NCBI GenBank assembly: GCA_029860045.1
Contig: JAOUBY010000007.1
Span: forward strand, 1-48,483
Origin: Gammaproteobacteria bacterium
GTDB lineage: Bacteria; Pseudomonadota; Gammaproteobacteria; UBA9214
Length of the DNA stretch: 48,483 bases
Direction: 5' to 3'
Shown here: positions 31,449 through 40,992 of the stretch, in pieces
Layout: each line of letters starts with the position of its first letter
How positions within the stretch are numbered: position 1 is the stretch's first letter
Notes under the pieces: model-generated
Databases searched by the model: none
Told to the model about the DNA's origin: nothing
What the model saw: the letters and a program-made list of their open reading frames with translations, nothing else
Made by a program: the position numbers and the translations under genes

Positions 31449-31454
31449 TATAAT
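31449..31454 (+). promoter_or_regulatory. Possible -10 element upstream of gltX
   Basis: A perfect TATAAT lies 31 bases before the gltX ATG. The -35 partner (TGTATC at proper spacing) is poor, so this is only a candidate. Confidence 0.3.
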
Positions 31455-31485
31455 TCAGCGCTTTCTCTGCTACAGACTTCCATAA

Positions 31486-32895
31486 ATGACTGTAAAAACA
31501 CGATTTGCTCCCAGTCCCACGGGTTATCTGCATGTTGGTGGGGCACGCACGGCGTTGTTTTCCTGGCTGCATGCGCGCAAGCATGGCGGAAAATTCGTGC
31601 TGCGCATCGAGGACACCGACCTGGAGCGTTCCACCCAGGCGTCCATCAATGCCATCCTGGAGGGGATGACCTGGCTTGGGCTTGTCTATGATGAAGGCCC
31701 GTTTTACCAGACACACCGTTTTGACCGTTATGATGAGGTGATTGACGATCTGCTGGCCAGGGGGCTGGCGTACCGTTGTAACTGTACAAAGGAGCGCATC
31801 GAGACCTTGCGTGAGGAGCAGATGCAGCGCAAGGAAAAGCCGCGCTATGACGGGCACTGCAGGGGCGGGGCGGTTACGGCGGGTGAGCCGCATGTGATAC
31901 GTTTCAGGAATCCGCCGGATGGCAGTGTCATGGTCGATGATCTGGTGCGTGGCAGGGTGGTGTTCAGTAATGATGAACTGGATGACCTGATCATCCGGCG
32001 TACCGATGGCTCCCCGACCTATAATCTCACTGTGGTGGTCGATGATCTGGATATGGGAATCAATATTGTTATTCGCGGTGACGACCACCTGAACAACACG
32101 CCGCGTCAGATCAATATCCTTATGGCGCTTGGTGCCGAGCCACCACACTACGCCCATGTGCCGATGATTCTGGGTGATGACGGTTCGCGCCTGTCCAAGC
32201 GGCACGGTGCCGTTAGCGTGATGGAGTACCGTAACCAGGGCATTCTGCCGGAAGCGCTGCTTAATTACCTGGTGCGGCTGGGATGGTCGCACGGCGACCA
32301 GGAAATATTCAGCCTGGACGAGATGGTCGAGTTGTTCGATATCAGTAATGTCAACAAGGCGGCATCTGCTTTCAACAACGAAAAGCTGTTGTGGCTGAAC
32401 CAGCACTATATCAAGCAGGACGACCCGGCCAGGATTGCCCGCTTGCTCAGTCCGCACATGGGTGAGCTCGGAATTGATCCGGCTTCCGGACCTGACCTGG
32501 TTGCAGTTGTGGCCGCGCAGCAGGAACGGGCCAGGACGCTGGTCGAGATGGCTGCAATCAGTGCCTTCTTCTACCAGGATTACGACGATTTCGAACCGGC
32601 CGCCGCGAAAAAGAACCTCAAGGCGGCTGCCCGTGAGCCACTGGAGCATTTGCGCAGTGCGTTGGCTGGCATTCCGGAATGGGAGCCGGAAGGTCTGCAC
32701 CAACTGGTCAAGGATGTGGCGATGCAACTCGATCTGAAGCTGGGCAAGGTTGCGCAGCCGCTGCGGGTCGCAGTGGTCGGAAGGGCAGCATCACCCGGTA
32801 TCGATGTTACCCTGCACCTGGTCGGGCGCGAGGCCTGCCTGCGTCGTATCGACCGGGCGCTTGAGTATATTCAGGAACGCACGCAAGAGAGTTGA
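31486..32895 (+). CDS. gltX: Glutamyl-tRNA synthetase
   Basis: A 469-residue class I aminoacyl-tRNA synthetase. It has the HIGH-type motif [17 protein letters not shown] and the KMSKS-type motif [12 protein letters not shown]. It charges tRNA-Glu, one of which (TTC) is encoded 2 kb downstream. The zinc-type cysteines CNCTK and HC lie around residues 100-126. The length is normal. It is followed by glnS after 3 bases, so the two synthetases are co-transcribed. Confidence 0.97.
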   Translation: MTVKTRFAPSPTGYLHVGGARTALFSWLHARKHGGKFVLRIEDTDLERSTQASINAILEGMTWLGLVYDEGPFYQTHRFDRYDEVIDDLLARGLAYRCNCTKERIETLREEQMQRKEKPRYDGHCRGGAVTAGEPHVIRFRNPPDGSVMVDDLVRGRVVFSNDELDDLIIRRTDGSPTYNLTVVVDDLDMGINIVIRGDDHLNNTPRQINILMALGAEPPHYAHVPMILGDDGSRLSKRHGAVSVMEYRNQGILPEALLNYLVRLGWSHGDQEIFSLDEMVELFDISNVNKAASAFNNEKLLWLNQHYIKQDDPARIARLLSPHMGELGIDPASGPDLVAVVAAQQERARTLVEMAAISAFFYQDYDDFEPAAAKKNLKAAAREPLEHLRSALAGIPEWEPEGLHQLVKDVAMQLDLKLGKVAQPLRVAVVGRAASPGIDVTLHLVGREACLRRIDRALEYIQERTQES

Positions 32896-32898
32896 TGC

Positions 32899-34596
32899 AT
32901 GAGTGATGACGATATTACAAGCCAGGGTAATTTCATCCGCCACATTGTTGAGGAGGATATTGCTGCCGGCAAGCACGGCGGGCGTGTCGCCACGCGTTTC
33001 CCGCCAGAGCCAAATGGCTACCTCCATATCGGTCATGCCAAGTCGATCTGCCTGAATTTCGGGATTGCGCTGGACTACCAGGGCAGCTGTAACCTGCGTT
33101 TCGACGATACCAATCCGCACAAGGAGAACATCGAGTATATCGAGGCAATCAAGGCCGACGTGTACTGGCTTGGGTTTGACTGGGAAGAGCGCCTGTTCTT
33201 TGCCTCAGATTACTTTGAACAGTTGTACGACTTTGCCGTTGAGCTGGTAAAGGCCGGTAAGGCCTATGTATGTGACCTGACTGCGGAGCAGACCCGCGAA
33301 TATCGGGGCACGCTCACTGAGCCGGGCAGGGAAAGCCCCTACCGCGGGCGTAGTGTCGAGGAAAACCTCGACCTGCTTGCGCGCATGCGGGCCGGCGAAT
33401 TCAGTGATGGAGAGCGCCTGCTGCGTGCAAAGATCGACATGGCGTCACCCAATATTAACCTGCGCGATCCGGCCCTGTACCGCATCCGTCACGGGGTGAT
33501 TCATCACCAGACCGGAGAGGCATGGTGTATCTACCCCATGTACGATTTCACGCACCCGGTATCCGATGCACTGGAAAATATAACGCATTCCATCTGTACG
33601 CTGGAGTTTGCAGACCATCGGCCTTTGTATGACTGGGTGCTGGACAATGTATCCGTTTCCTGCCATCCGCAGCAGATCGAGTTTTCACGGCTCAACCTTG
33701 AATACACGGTGATGAGCAAGCGGAAACTGACCGAGCTGGTCGATAACGGCCATGTCGAGGGCTGGGATGATCCGCGCATGCCGACCATTGCCGGTATGCG
33801 CAGAAGAGGTTTTACTTCGTCCTCTGTCCGTGATTTCTGTGCACGTATCGGTGTTAGTAAATCCGAAAATACCGTCGAGATGGGCGTGCTGGAAAACTGT
33901 ATTCGTGAGGACCTGAATACCAACGCGGCGCGGCGCATGGCCGTGTTGCACCCGCTCAAGGTGGTCATCACCAGTTACCCGGATGATTCAACCGAGGAGC
34001 TGGAAGTCGCTAATCATCCCCAGGATGAATCCATGGGTACACGCAGCCTGGTATTTACCAATGAGCTTTATATCGATCGCAACGATTTCATGGAAGAGCC
34101 GGTCAAGGGGTTCAAGCGACTGGTTGGCGGGGGCGAGGTGCGCCTGCGTAACGCCTATGTGGTTCGTTGTGATGAAATCATCAAGGATGCGCATGGCGAG
34201 GTTATCGAGCTGCATTGCAGTCACGACCCGGCAACCCTCGGCGCGAAACCGGAAGGACGCAAGGTGAAAGGCGTAATCCACTGGGTCTCTGCACACAACG
34301 CAGTGACCGCGGAAGTGCGCCTCTATGACCGCCTGTTCAGTCACCCGGCACCCGACAGCGCGGGTGAGGGCAAGGATTTCAAGGATTACCTGAATCCTGA
34401 TTCACTGAAAACCCTGACAGATTGCTGCCTGGAGCCGGAGCTCGCGAAACTTGCTGCCGGTGAGTGCGTTCAGTTCGAACGCGAGGGATACTTCTGCCTG
34501 GATGGTAAACGGTCAACGCCTGATGCTCCGGTCTTTAACCGAACCGTGACCCTGCGCGATTCCTGGGCCAGGATCGAGCGCCAGCTCAAGGGCTGA
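32899..34596 (+). CDS. glnS: Glutaminyl-tRNA synthetase
   Basis: A 565-residue class I synthetase. It has [18 protein letters not shown] (HIGH motif), [13 protein letters not shown] (KMSKS motif) and the GlnRS-specific C-terminal beta-barrels. It charges tRNA-Gln directly, so this organism need not make Gln-tRNA by amidation. It lies immediately after gltX, from which the GlnRS family is thought to derive. The gene ends 69 bases before the promoter of the tRNA-Ala/tRNA-Glu unit. Confidence 0.98.
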   Translation: MSDDDITSQGNFIRHIVEEDIAAGKHGGRVATRFPPEPNGYLHIGHAKSICLNFGIALDYQGSCNLRFDDTNPHKENIEYIEAIKADVYWLGFDWEERLFFASDYFEQLYDFAVELVKAGKAYVCDLTAEQTREYRGTLTEPGRESPYRGRSVEENLDLLARMRAGEFSDGERLLRAKIDMASPNINLRDPALYRIRHGVIHHQTGEAWCIYPMYDFTHPVSDALENITHSICTLEFADHRPLYDWVLDNVSVSCHPQQIEFSRLNLEYTVMSKRKLTELVDNGHVEGWDDPRMPTIAGMRRRGFTSSSVRDFCARIGVSKSENTVEMGVLENCIREDLNTNAARRMAVLHPLKVVITSYPDDSTEELEVANHPQDESMGTRSLVFTNELYIDRNDFMEEPVKGFKRLVGGGEVRLRNAYVVRCDEIIKDAHGEVIELHCSHDPATLGAKPEGRKVKGVIHWVSAHNAVTAEVRLYDRLFSHPAPDSAGEGKDFKDYLNPDSLKTLTDCCLEPELAKLAAGECVQFEREGYFCLDGKRSTPDAPVFNRTVTLRDSWARIERQLKG

Positions 34597-34665
34597 TTAT
34601 AGTAGATCTCTCGCCTGGCCAAGGGGTTAGCCGATGAGGCGGGGAGGAGAATTCGGCGGCCGAGC

Positions 34666-34694
34666 TTGACAGGAAAGGGCGCCTCACGTAAATT
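34666..34694 (+). promoter_or_regulatory. Sigma-70 promoter of the tRNA-Ala/tRNA-Glu unit
   Basis: A consensus TTGACA (34666-34671), a 17-base spacer and TAAATT (34689-34694). A GC-rich discriminator (GCGCGC) follows, a pattern linked to stringent control of stable RNA genes. Confidence 0.78.
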
Positions 34695-34710
34695 GCGCGC
34701 TTCGTTTTAC

Positions 34711-34786
<76 letters not shown>

Positions 34787-34828
34787 ACAAGGCAGCAGAC
34801 AGACCAGACTGTCCATGCCATGTCTCAG

Positions 34829-34905
<77 letters not shown>

Positions 34906-34907
34906 AA

Positions 34908-34938
34908 TAAAAAAAGCCCGCTTTTGCGGGCTTTTTTT
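34908..34938. terminator. Bidirectional rho-independent terminator
   Basis: The hairpin AGCCCGC-TTTT-GCGGGCT is flanked by an A run and a seven-T run. It ends the tRNA-Ala/Glu transcript and, in the other direction, the PilZ-SPOR gene. Confidence 0.92.
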
Positions 34939-34961
34939 ATTTGTGGTGTTCAAGGGCTTGG

Positions 34962-36101
34962 CTATTTCTTTTTGAGAATCCAGACATTCTGTATGCCCAG
35001 GGCCTGCTTGACTGGCTCTGCATGGGCTTTCGCATCTGCAGCGCTGTGAAAGCCGGGAATCTGCAGGCGCCAGTAGTGCCTGCCCCTGACATCGGCCTCG
35101 CTGACCACGACATTGATATCCTGTGCACGCGCGCGTGCAGCAAATTGCTCAACGTAGACCCGATCAGGCGATGACAGCAGATTGATGGTCCAGGGAGCAA
35201 CAGTGCCGGGTAACGCTGCGCTGCTTTCTGCCAGTTCGCTGCTAGTGGGTCCGCTATGTGCTGGCGCTGAAGTTGCGGGAGTTGCGCCTGGTTCATTTGT
35301 CAGCGTAGCAGCGGCCTCGATGCGTGCCGCGGGTGAGGCCCCGGTATCTTCGGTCGTCTTCGCTGACACGTCAGATCTTTGAATAAGCAGGGTGGGCTCG
35401 TCTTTCTGGCGGGTGACGGTATCACCCGGAGCAGTCATGGGCGTGTTGAGAGAACTGTGACGGCCTTCCGGCAGGCTGATTCCGAGTGTGTGGTTTTTCA
35501 GTTCTGACAGCTCGCTGGATTGTTGTTCGGCGCGCGTTTCCAGTGTGCTGATGCGGCCGTCGATACTGGCCGTGTAGATATAGCCACCGGTAATGATGCA
35601 GGTTGCAAGAATCAGTGTCAGCAGGCCCGGATAAAAAGGTTTGTGACTGCCGGCCAGTTCGCTGGTTTGTGTCGTTTCCTGTTGTGTGCCGGGCGCACTG
35701 TCGTCGGATGAGTCCGCAATTGGCGTAATCTTTCCGGTTGTAGCAGTATCCGAGCCAAGTAATGCCTCCAGCTTGTACTGGTCGCTGATGCGGTAGGATT
35801 CAATCAGGTCCATCAGTATGGCATCGGGGTGTTGAAACTCGACATCGATACTGTTTTCGGCAACATGCCTGACATGAGACGGGATGGTGAGTTTTTTCTG
35901 TTCCCCGGCATGTTGTACGGTCAGGTGGATATCGACGCTGTCGCCCGCGCTCAGGCTGGAAAGCCGGTTGTCGGTATCGCAATACAGCATCATGCCATGC
36001 TGACTGACATTGATAACGCGAAAGCCCCTCGGAAGCGTCTTTTCACCGATCAACAGGGCATTGATGTCGACCGGGGTCCTGGCGTGACGTCGGCGTTCCA
36101 T
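34962..36101 (-). CDS. PilZ-transmembrane-SPOR fusion protein
   Basis: A 379-residue protein combining three parts. Residues 1-100 are a PilZ c-di-GMP-binding domain: RRRHARTPVD contains the RxxxR motif and NVSQHG the [D/N]xSxxG motif. Residues 157-177 are one membrane helix (FYPGLLTLILATCIITGGYI), followed by a short coiled coil (ISTLETRAEQQSSELSELKN) and a long Thr/Ala/Pro-rich linker. Residues about 305-379 are a SPOR domain (WTINLLSSPDRVYVEQF; YWRLQIPGFHSAADAKAHAE), which binds septal denuded peptidoglycan. The topology would put PilZ in the cytoplasm and SPOR in the periplasm, linking c-di-GMP to the cell wall. It is close to the Lap genes but transcribed alone. Confidence 0.88.
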   Translation of the reverse strand: MERRRHARTPVDINALLIGEKTLPRGFRVINVSQHGMMLYCDTDNRLSSLSAGDSVDIHLTVQHAGEQKKLTIPSHVRHVAENSIDVEFQHPDAILMDLIESYRISDQYKLEALLGSDTATTGKITPIADSSDDSAPGTQQETTQTSELAGSHKPFYPGLLTLILATCIITGGYIYTASIDGRISTLETRAEQQSSELSELKNHTLGISLPEGRHSSLNTPMTAPGDTVTRQKDEPTLLIQRSDVSAKTTEDTGASPAARIEAAATLTNEPGATPATSAPAHSGPTSSELAESSAALPGTVAPWTINLLSSPDRVYVEQFAARARAQDINVVVSEADVRGRHYWRLQIPGFHSAADAKAHAEPVKQALGIQNVWILKKK

Positions 36102-36213
36102 GGAGTTTGACAGTGTCCTGTTGCATGCACGCGCCCGATGGCGCTGCCTGAAAGAACTATACGATTATTGCCTGGTGTCGTCCATGTCCGGCTGGTTTAT
36201 GCCGGCACAGGCA

Positions 36214-37383
36214 TCAGTCTTTTCTGAGACGTGCGTTGACAGCGATGGGTGTCGGGTAGTTCAGCATGATCAGGTAGGACGAAGCAATGAAAGTGATGAG
36301 TGTGGTCGCCTGGATCAGGTAAGAGGCCCGTGAACCGATGGCGCCGGCATTGAGTGCCAGCACCGCGATCATCAGTGAAAACTCGCTAACCTGGCCAAGG
36401 CGTACCCCTGCTTCCCTCGACAGGCTGGTCGCTTCGCCGGACATCCTGAGCAGTTTCGAGAAGGCCAGCGGTTTTGCCGCCAGCATGATCGCGGCCAGGA
36501 TCACGGCGGGCAGGAGTACTTCCGGCAGGATGCTGATGTTGAAGCTGGCACCGAGTGAAAAGAAAAACATGATCAGGAAGAAGTCACGCAGCGGTTTAAA
36601 ACTTTCTGCAATGAACTGCGATATCGGGTTGGCAGCCAGTGCCACGCCGGCAATGAAGGCACCGGTTTCATAGGACAGTCCGACGGCATCCGCCAGCTGG
36701 GCCATGCCCAGGCACCAGCCAATGCTGGTCAGGAAAACATACTCCTGTATGGTGTCGAAGCGCCGTATCAGTGGCTGCAGGATGTAGCGCTCAAACAGAA
36801 ATGCGGTCAGCACCAGCAGCGGGACTGCAACACCCAGCTTGCCGATCTGCTGCCATTCAATCATTGATTGTGAGACTCCTTCCAGGAATAGCAACATCAC
36901 GATGGCGAGAATATCCTGCAGCAGCAGAATGCTGATTATTACCTGGCCGACATGGCGGTGATGCAGTGCTGTGGTGGGGAGCAGTTTCAGGCCGATGATG
37001 GTGCTGGAGAACATCATCACGGAACCGATTATCAGGCTTTCAAAAAAATTGAATCCAAATAGCCAGCCGACCAGGAAGCCAAGTGCGCAGAATGCGAGCG
37101 AACTGGCCACGGTCACCAGTATGGCCTCCCGGAACATGTGTATCAGCTGGGTCGGTCTCAGGTTCAGGCCGAGCAGGAACAGCAGGAAGATGATGCCGAT
37201 GTGTCCGATTTGCTGGATGACCGAGGCATCGTTCACCAGCCCCATGCCCCAGGGACCAACCAGTCCGCCCAGCAGGATGTAGGCTACCAGCAGGGACTGG
37301 CGTGCAAACAACGCGATAGCTGCCAGTATGGCTGCCCCGGTGAAGATCAGGAAGATGGAGAAGATGATCGAGTGATCCGGCAT
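36214..37383 (-). CDS. CPA2-family (Kef-type) cation:proton antiporter
   Basis: A 389-residue membrane protein of about 12 helices with the Na+/H+ exchanger fold (LLVAYILLGGLVGPWGMGLV; GIIFLLFLLGLNLRPTQL; AFIAGVALAANPIS). It is the membrane domain only; the C-terminal RCK/TrkA-N domain of KefB/KefC is absent, so it is not glutathione-gated in the KefC way. It exchanges K+ or Na+ for protons in the inner membrane. It is transcribed leftward, 112 bases before the PilZ-SPOR gene. Confidence 0.9.
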   Translation of the reverse strand: MPDHSIIFSIFLIFTGAAILAAIALFARQSLLVAYILLGGLVGPWGMGLVNDASVIQQIGHIGIIFLLFLLGLNLRPTQLIHMFREAILVTVASSLAFCALGFLVGWLFGFNFFESLIIGSVMMFSSTIIGLKLLPTTALHHRHVGQVIISILLLQDILAIVMLLFLEGVSQSMIEWQQIGKLGVAVPLLVLTAFLFERYILQPLIRRFDTIQEYVFLTSIGWCLGMAQLADAVGLSYETGAFIAGVALAANPISQFIAESFKPLRDFFLIMFFFSLGASFNISILPEVLLPAVILAAIMLAAKPLAFSKLLRMSGEATSLSREAGVRLGQVSEFSLMIAVLALNAGAIGSRASYLIQATTLITFIASSYLIMLNYPTPIAVNARLRKD

Positions 37384-37454
37384 TCAACCTATCCTAAAGC
37401 GGCGGGTAGCCAAAATAAAGGCATGCGGGATCAATGCATGGGAATTGGCACAAT

Positions 37455-37489
37455 AAAAAGGCCGGGCTGCCAACAATGGCAACCCGGCC
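37455..37489 (-). terminator. Rho-independent terminator of the Lap secretion operon
   Basis: On the minus strand a long hairpin (stem GGCCGGGTTGCCA pairing with TGGCAGCCCGGCC, one mismatch) is followed by five T. It lies 24 bases past the TolC-like gene. Confidence 0.88.
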
Positions 37490-37512
37490 CCTGTATCTGC
37501 GTATAGCTGTTG

Positions 37513-38832
37513 CTACTGGATGGTGTTGGCCTGTTCCGGTAGCGGGACGTCCAGCGCCCAGAGCAGTTTTCCGGTGCCGGCAAGCACCCGGTAACCTGAG
37601 AACATCACGTCAGTAAGACCGTTCAGGTAGTTGATATTTGCCTGGAATACCTCGTTCTCCTGGTCAAGCAGGTCGAGCAGTGTGCGCTGACCGATATTGA
37701 ACTGTTTGCGATAGGCTGTCTGTGCCTGTTCGCTTGCCTCGACATGTACCTTGAAGTATTCCAGCTGCTGTTTCGCGGTCTGGTAGGCGTTCCAGGACAG
37801 CTCGATGCTTTCGATGACCTGTCGCCGGGTGCGGTCGCGGATCTCGCGCGCCTGTTGCAGTTCGATGACGGTTTCCTTGCGGCGCGCAATATCCTTGCCG
37901 CCGGTAAAGTTGTACCGACCCCGGACCATGATTTCAGCGTCATCGTTGGAGCCGGGTATGCCATCAAGGTTGTCGTTGTCCGAGCCCTTTATTTCCAGGT
38001 GAACGCGTGGAGAGAACAGGGCGCGCGCCGCATTGTGCTGCTCGCGTGCGGCGTCGATGTCGGCGTCAGCGGATTTCAGGCGCGGATTATTATCCAGCGC
38101 AATACGGGTGGCTTCTTCCAGGCTACCTGGAAGTAAATGAGTGTGTACGGACGGTTCCTCGATCCCTTCTGGCGCATGCCCAACCACGTTGGAGAAAGAG
38201 GATATGGCGTCCTGCAGTCGGCTCTGTTCGGCCATCAGGTTGGTGCGGGCCAGAGCCAGTCGCCCCAGCGCCTGTTGCACGTCGGCCTTGCTGCCTACGC
38301 CACGCTTGCCACGTTTGACGATGCGCTCATGGATGGCCTCGTGGCTGGCCAGGTTGTCCCTGGCAAGCTGAAGCAGTTTTTGTTCCTTGATTACATTCAG
38401 ATAGGCCTCGACCGATTTCAAGCCGGTAACCTCTGCAGTGCTGAAGGTGTCATAGGCGCGTGAGTTGGTGCGTGCGCGCTGGCGTTCGAACTCACTCTGT
38501 GTGCCATCACCATCGTAGAGCAGCTGTCTGATCAGGATGGAGGCCTCATCTCGATTGAAGTTCCTGGCTCCATCGCCGGCTGCGCGCGTAGTCGGGTTAT
38601 CGCTGGTCTCCCAGCCGCTGCCAACGGTAATTTCGGCCTGCGGAAAGTAGCCGCTCCTGGCCTGTTCCATCTGCTGCTCTACGGAGTCGCGCTCGCTCCC
38701 GGCAATCAGTATGTCCGGGTTGGAGGAGACGGTTTCCCTGACGGTGTCCTCCAGCGTGACCGCCGCTGCCTGGGTCGTTAACAGCAGCCCAAATAGTGAG
38801 GCAAGCAGGATATTGAACATGGAAGGGTGCAT
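37513..38832 (-). CDS. lapE: LapE/TolC-family outer-membrane channel
   Basis: A 439-residue TolC-like protein. ATG 38832 has GGAG eight bases upstream and gives a signal peptide (MHPSMFNILLASLFGLLLTT then QAAA). The mature part has the paired helical repeats of outer-membrane efflux proteins (VTLEDTVRETVSSNPDILIA; TRIALDNNPRLKSADADIDA; FNIGQRTLLDLLDQENEVFQ). It forms the outer-membrane tunnel of the type I secretion system with LapB and LapC and exports the LapA-like adhesin. A terminator follows it. Confidence 0.92.
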   Translation of the reverse strand: MHPSMFNILLASLFGLLLTTQAAAVTLEDTVRETVSSNPDILIAGSERDSVEQQMEQARSGYFPQAEITVGSGWETSDNPTTRAAGDGARNFNRDEASILIRQLLYDGDGTQSEFERQRARTNSRAYDTFSTAEVTGLKSVEAYLNVIKEQKLLQLARDNLASHEAIHERIVKRGKRGVGSKADVQQALGRLALARTNLMAEQSRLQDAISSFSNVVGHAPEGIEEPSVHTHLLPGSLEEATRIALDNNPRLKSADADIDAAREQHNAARALFSPRVHLEIKGSDNDNLDGIPGSNDDAEIMVRGRYNFTGGKDIARRKETVIELQQAREIRDRTRRQVIESIELSWNAYQTAKQQLEYFKVHVEASEQAQTAYRKQFNIGQRTLLDLLDQENEVFQANINYLNGLTDVMFSGYRVLAGTGKLLWALDVPLPEQANTIQ

Positions 38833-38921
38833 TGGATATTCTCCGTTTTTCAATGCCATATGAGGTAAAAGTGCCTTGTATAAAAAAGTCCGCGTTTGGC
38901 GTATGTGAGATCAGCAGAATC

Positions 38922-39590
38922 TCAGGTGATCTCGCTGAAATAGAGAGCCAGGTTGAGCCGGTTCTTGATGTCGAGTTTCCTGAATATTGCGCTCAGGTGG
39001 GCCTTCACCGTGCGCTCTGATATATCCAGTTCGCGTGCAATTATCTTGTTATTGCCACCCATGTGTACCATGCGGGCGACTTGCAATTCGCGTGGCGTGA
39101 GCGTGTCAACCAGTGAATTGTCGAAGTTGCTGCGGGCCGGCATATCACGCTGTTCGCTGGCAATTTCATCGATTACCTGTGTGATAAGCTTTCTCTGCAC
39201 CCAGTAATCACCATCCAGTACCAGCTGTACGGCCTTGCCAAGCAAGGCGTCCGGAATGTTGTCCATGCAGAACCCGTGTGCGCCGGCCTTGAACAGGGCG
39301 TTCTGCTCAATCACGCGGTCGGTCTGGTTCTCGATGACAATGACATGTGTGTCCGGCATGTCACGAATAATGGTGGAAATGTGGTCGGTTGCGGTTTCCG
39401 GGTAGAGCAGTGGGTCTACAACAAGCAAGGCCGGTTCATGCCGGCTCAGAAATTCCGTCATTTCGCTGCATGTAGCGGCAACTATGATGGTGTACCCGGA
39501 TTCCAGTATCCGCTGATAATGAGCAGCCACAGATTGGTCGCCGCTGGCAATCAGAATGACGTGTTGTTCGTTTGTGTTGCTTGTTGCCAT
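38922..39590 (-). CDS. LuxR-family regulator with degenerate receiver in the lap operon
   Basis: A 222-residue protein. The C-terminus has a complete LuxR DNA-binding domain (LTPRELQVARMVHMGGNNKI; ISERTVKAHLSAIFRKL). The N-terminus is receiver-like: the phospho-acceptor position is held by VVDPLLYP, but the conserved Lys is replaced (GFCMDNIPD) and the acidic pair near the start is missing, so phosphorylation is doubtful. It is encoded between lapC and lapE, 19 bases after lapC, making it a candidate operon regulator. It resembles the orphan receiver protein at 46.7 kb in its N-terminal part. Confidence 0.85.
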   Translation of the reverse strand: MATSNTNEQHVILIASGDQSVAAHYQRILESGYTIIVAATCSEMTEFLSRHEPALLVVDPLLYPETATDHISTIIRDMPDTHVIVIENQTDRVIEQNALFKAGAHGFCMDNIPDALLGKAVQLVLDGDYWVQRKLITQVIDEIASEQRDMPARSNFDNSLVDTLTPRELQVARMVHMGGNNKIIARELDISERTVKAHLSAIFRKLDIKNRLNLALYFSEIT

Positions 39591-39609
39591 TGACCGGTCC
39601 TGTGTTGTG

Positions 39610-40992
39610 CTAACGCTCTTTGAGCGCGCGTTCCCTGGCGCGCAGGACCGGTTTCAGCAGGTAATCCAGGACGGTTTTCTCACCAGTGAGGATGTCTACC
39701 ATGGCGGTCATGCCCGGCATGATCTTCAATGGCGCTGCCTCAGTGCCCAGATAGCTGCGTTCGGTCCTGACCCGAATCAGGAAGAAACTCTCGCCGCTCT
39801 CATCAGGGATAGTATCGGCACTGATATGTTCGAGTTTAGCGGGCAGTCCGCCATAGATAGCGTAGTCATAGGCGGTTAGCTTGACCTGTGCATCCTGTTC
39901 AGGGCGCAGGAAGGCAATATCAGCGGGGCGCACATGGGCCTCAACCAGCAGACTGCCCTCGGCCGGGACAATTTCTACCAGGTCCATGCCGGGCTGGATG
40001 ACGCCGCCGACCGTGGTCACCATGATCTGCTTGACGGTGCCCCTGACCGGTGAGCGGACCAATGTGCGGCTGACCCGGTCCTGCTGCCCGCGCAGGGTTT
40101 CTTCCACGCTGGACAGTTCACCCTCTACGGCACTGAGGTCGCTGCGCGCCTCGGTGCGGAATGCGATACCGATCTCCGCGATCTTGCTCTTCATTTCCTC
40201 GTTGGCAGCGCGCAGGCGCGGGATGGCCAGTGTGCTGGCCTCCAGCTCACCACGCATGTCGTTGACGCTGCGCTTCAATCGCAGGATCTCCACCTCCGAT
40301 ATCGCTCCCTCGGCCGCCAGTGGTTCAGACATCTCCAGTTCCTGTTTAAGCAGGGCATGGCTGCGCGCCAGCTGGTTCTTCCTGGCCTCCAGTTCCGCCA
40401 TTTCCTGCCGGGTCTGGCTTTCCTGTTGCCCCAGGATGTTCTGCTTTGACACAAGTTCCTCTGCGCGTGAACGGTGCAACGCAAGTTCACTGGCAGCCAG
40501 TTGCGGATCTTCCTTGTTTACAACGTCCGGGATACTGACCGGCTGGTTGTTCGCCTCGGCCGTGAGGCGTGCAGCGCGTGCCAGCAACTCGAAATATTTG
40601 GCGCGGGTTTCACGGTAGCTGGAGGAGAACCGGATATCATCGAGCCGCAATAACGGCTGGTCCTTGTCAACGAGCTGTCCTTCGCTGACCAGTATTTCAG
40701 TCAGGATGCCACCCTCCAGGTTCTGGATGACCTGGATCTTGCTGGAAGGAATGACCTTGCCTTCGCCGCGGGTGACTTCATCGATCTCGGCAAAAGCGGC
40801 CCACGTCAGTGCGCTGACGAAGAAAGCCACTGTCGCGAAGAGGATCAGGTGGCTGGTGCGACTGGCGCCCATGACCACTGCGGCATTGGTGTCGCTCATG
40901 AAGGCATCGTCGCCGGCATGCAGTTGCGCCACGTCACGGGAATCCAGTGAGCAGGTGCGCGGTTGCAGCAGGCTTCTCAACCTCTGCATCAT
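39610..40992 (-). CDS. lapC: LapC, HlyD-family type I secretion adaptor
   Basis: A 460-residue membrane-fusion protein. One N-terminal membrane helix (LILFATVAFFVSALTWAAFA) follows a cytoplasmic leader; then come the lipoyl/beta-barrel halves (GKVIPSSKIQVIQNLEGGIL; VRSPVRGTVKQIMVTTVGGV) around a long coiled coil (ELEARKNQLARSHALLKQEL). The C-terminal domain is typical (LKIMPGMTAMVDILTGEKTV). It connects the ABC transporter LapB to the TolC-like channel. Its start overlaps the lapB stop by 4 bases, so the two are coupled. Confidence 0.94.
   Translation of the reverse strand: MMQRLRSLLQPRTCSLDSRDVAQLHAGDDAFMSDTNAAVVMGASRTSHLILFATVAFFVSALTWAAFAEIDEVTRGEGKVIPSSKIQVIQNLEGGILTEILVSEGQLVDKDQPLLRLDDIRFSSSYRETRAKYFELLARAARLTAEANNQPVSIPDVVNKEDPQLAASELALHRSRAEELVSKQNILGQQESQTRQEMAELEARKNQLARSHALLKQELEMSEPLAAEGAISEVEILRLKRSVNDMRGELEASTLAIPRLRAANEEMKSKIAEIGIAFRTEARSDLSAVEGELSSVEETLRGQQDRVSRTLVRSPVRGTVKQIMVTTVGGVIQPGMDLVEIVPAEGSLLVEAHVRPADIAFLRPEQDAQVKLTAYDYAIYGGLPAKLEHISADTIPDESGESFFLIRVRTERSYLGTEAAPLKIMPGMTAMVDILTGEKTVLDYLLKPVLRARERALKER

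Noticed and set aside
31372-32727. 451-codon minus-strand open frame opposite gltX
   Set aside because: Antisense shadow; the plus-strand frame is unmistakable gltX.
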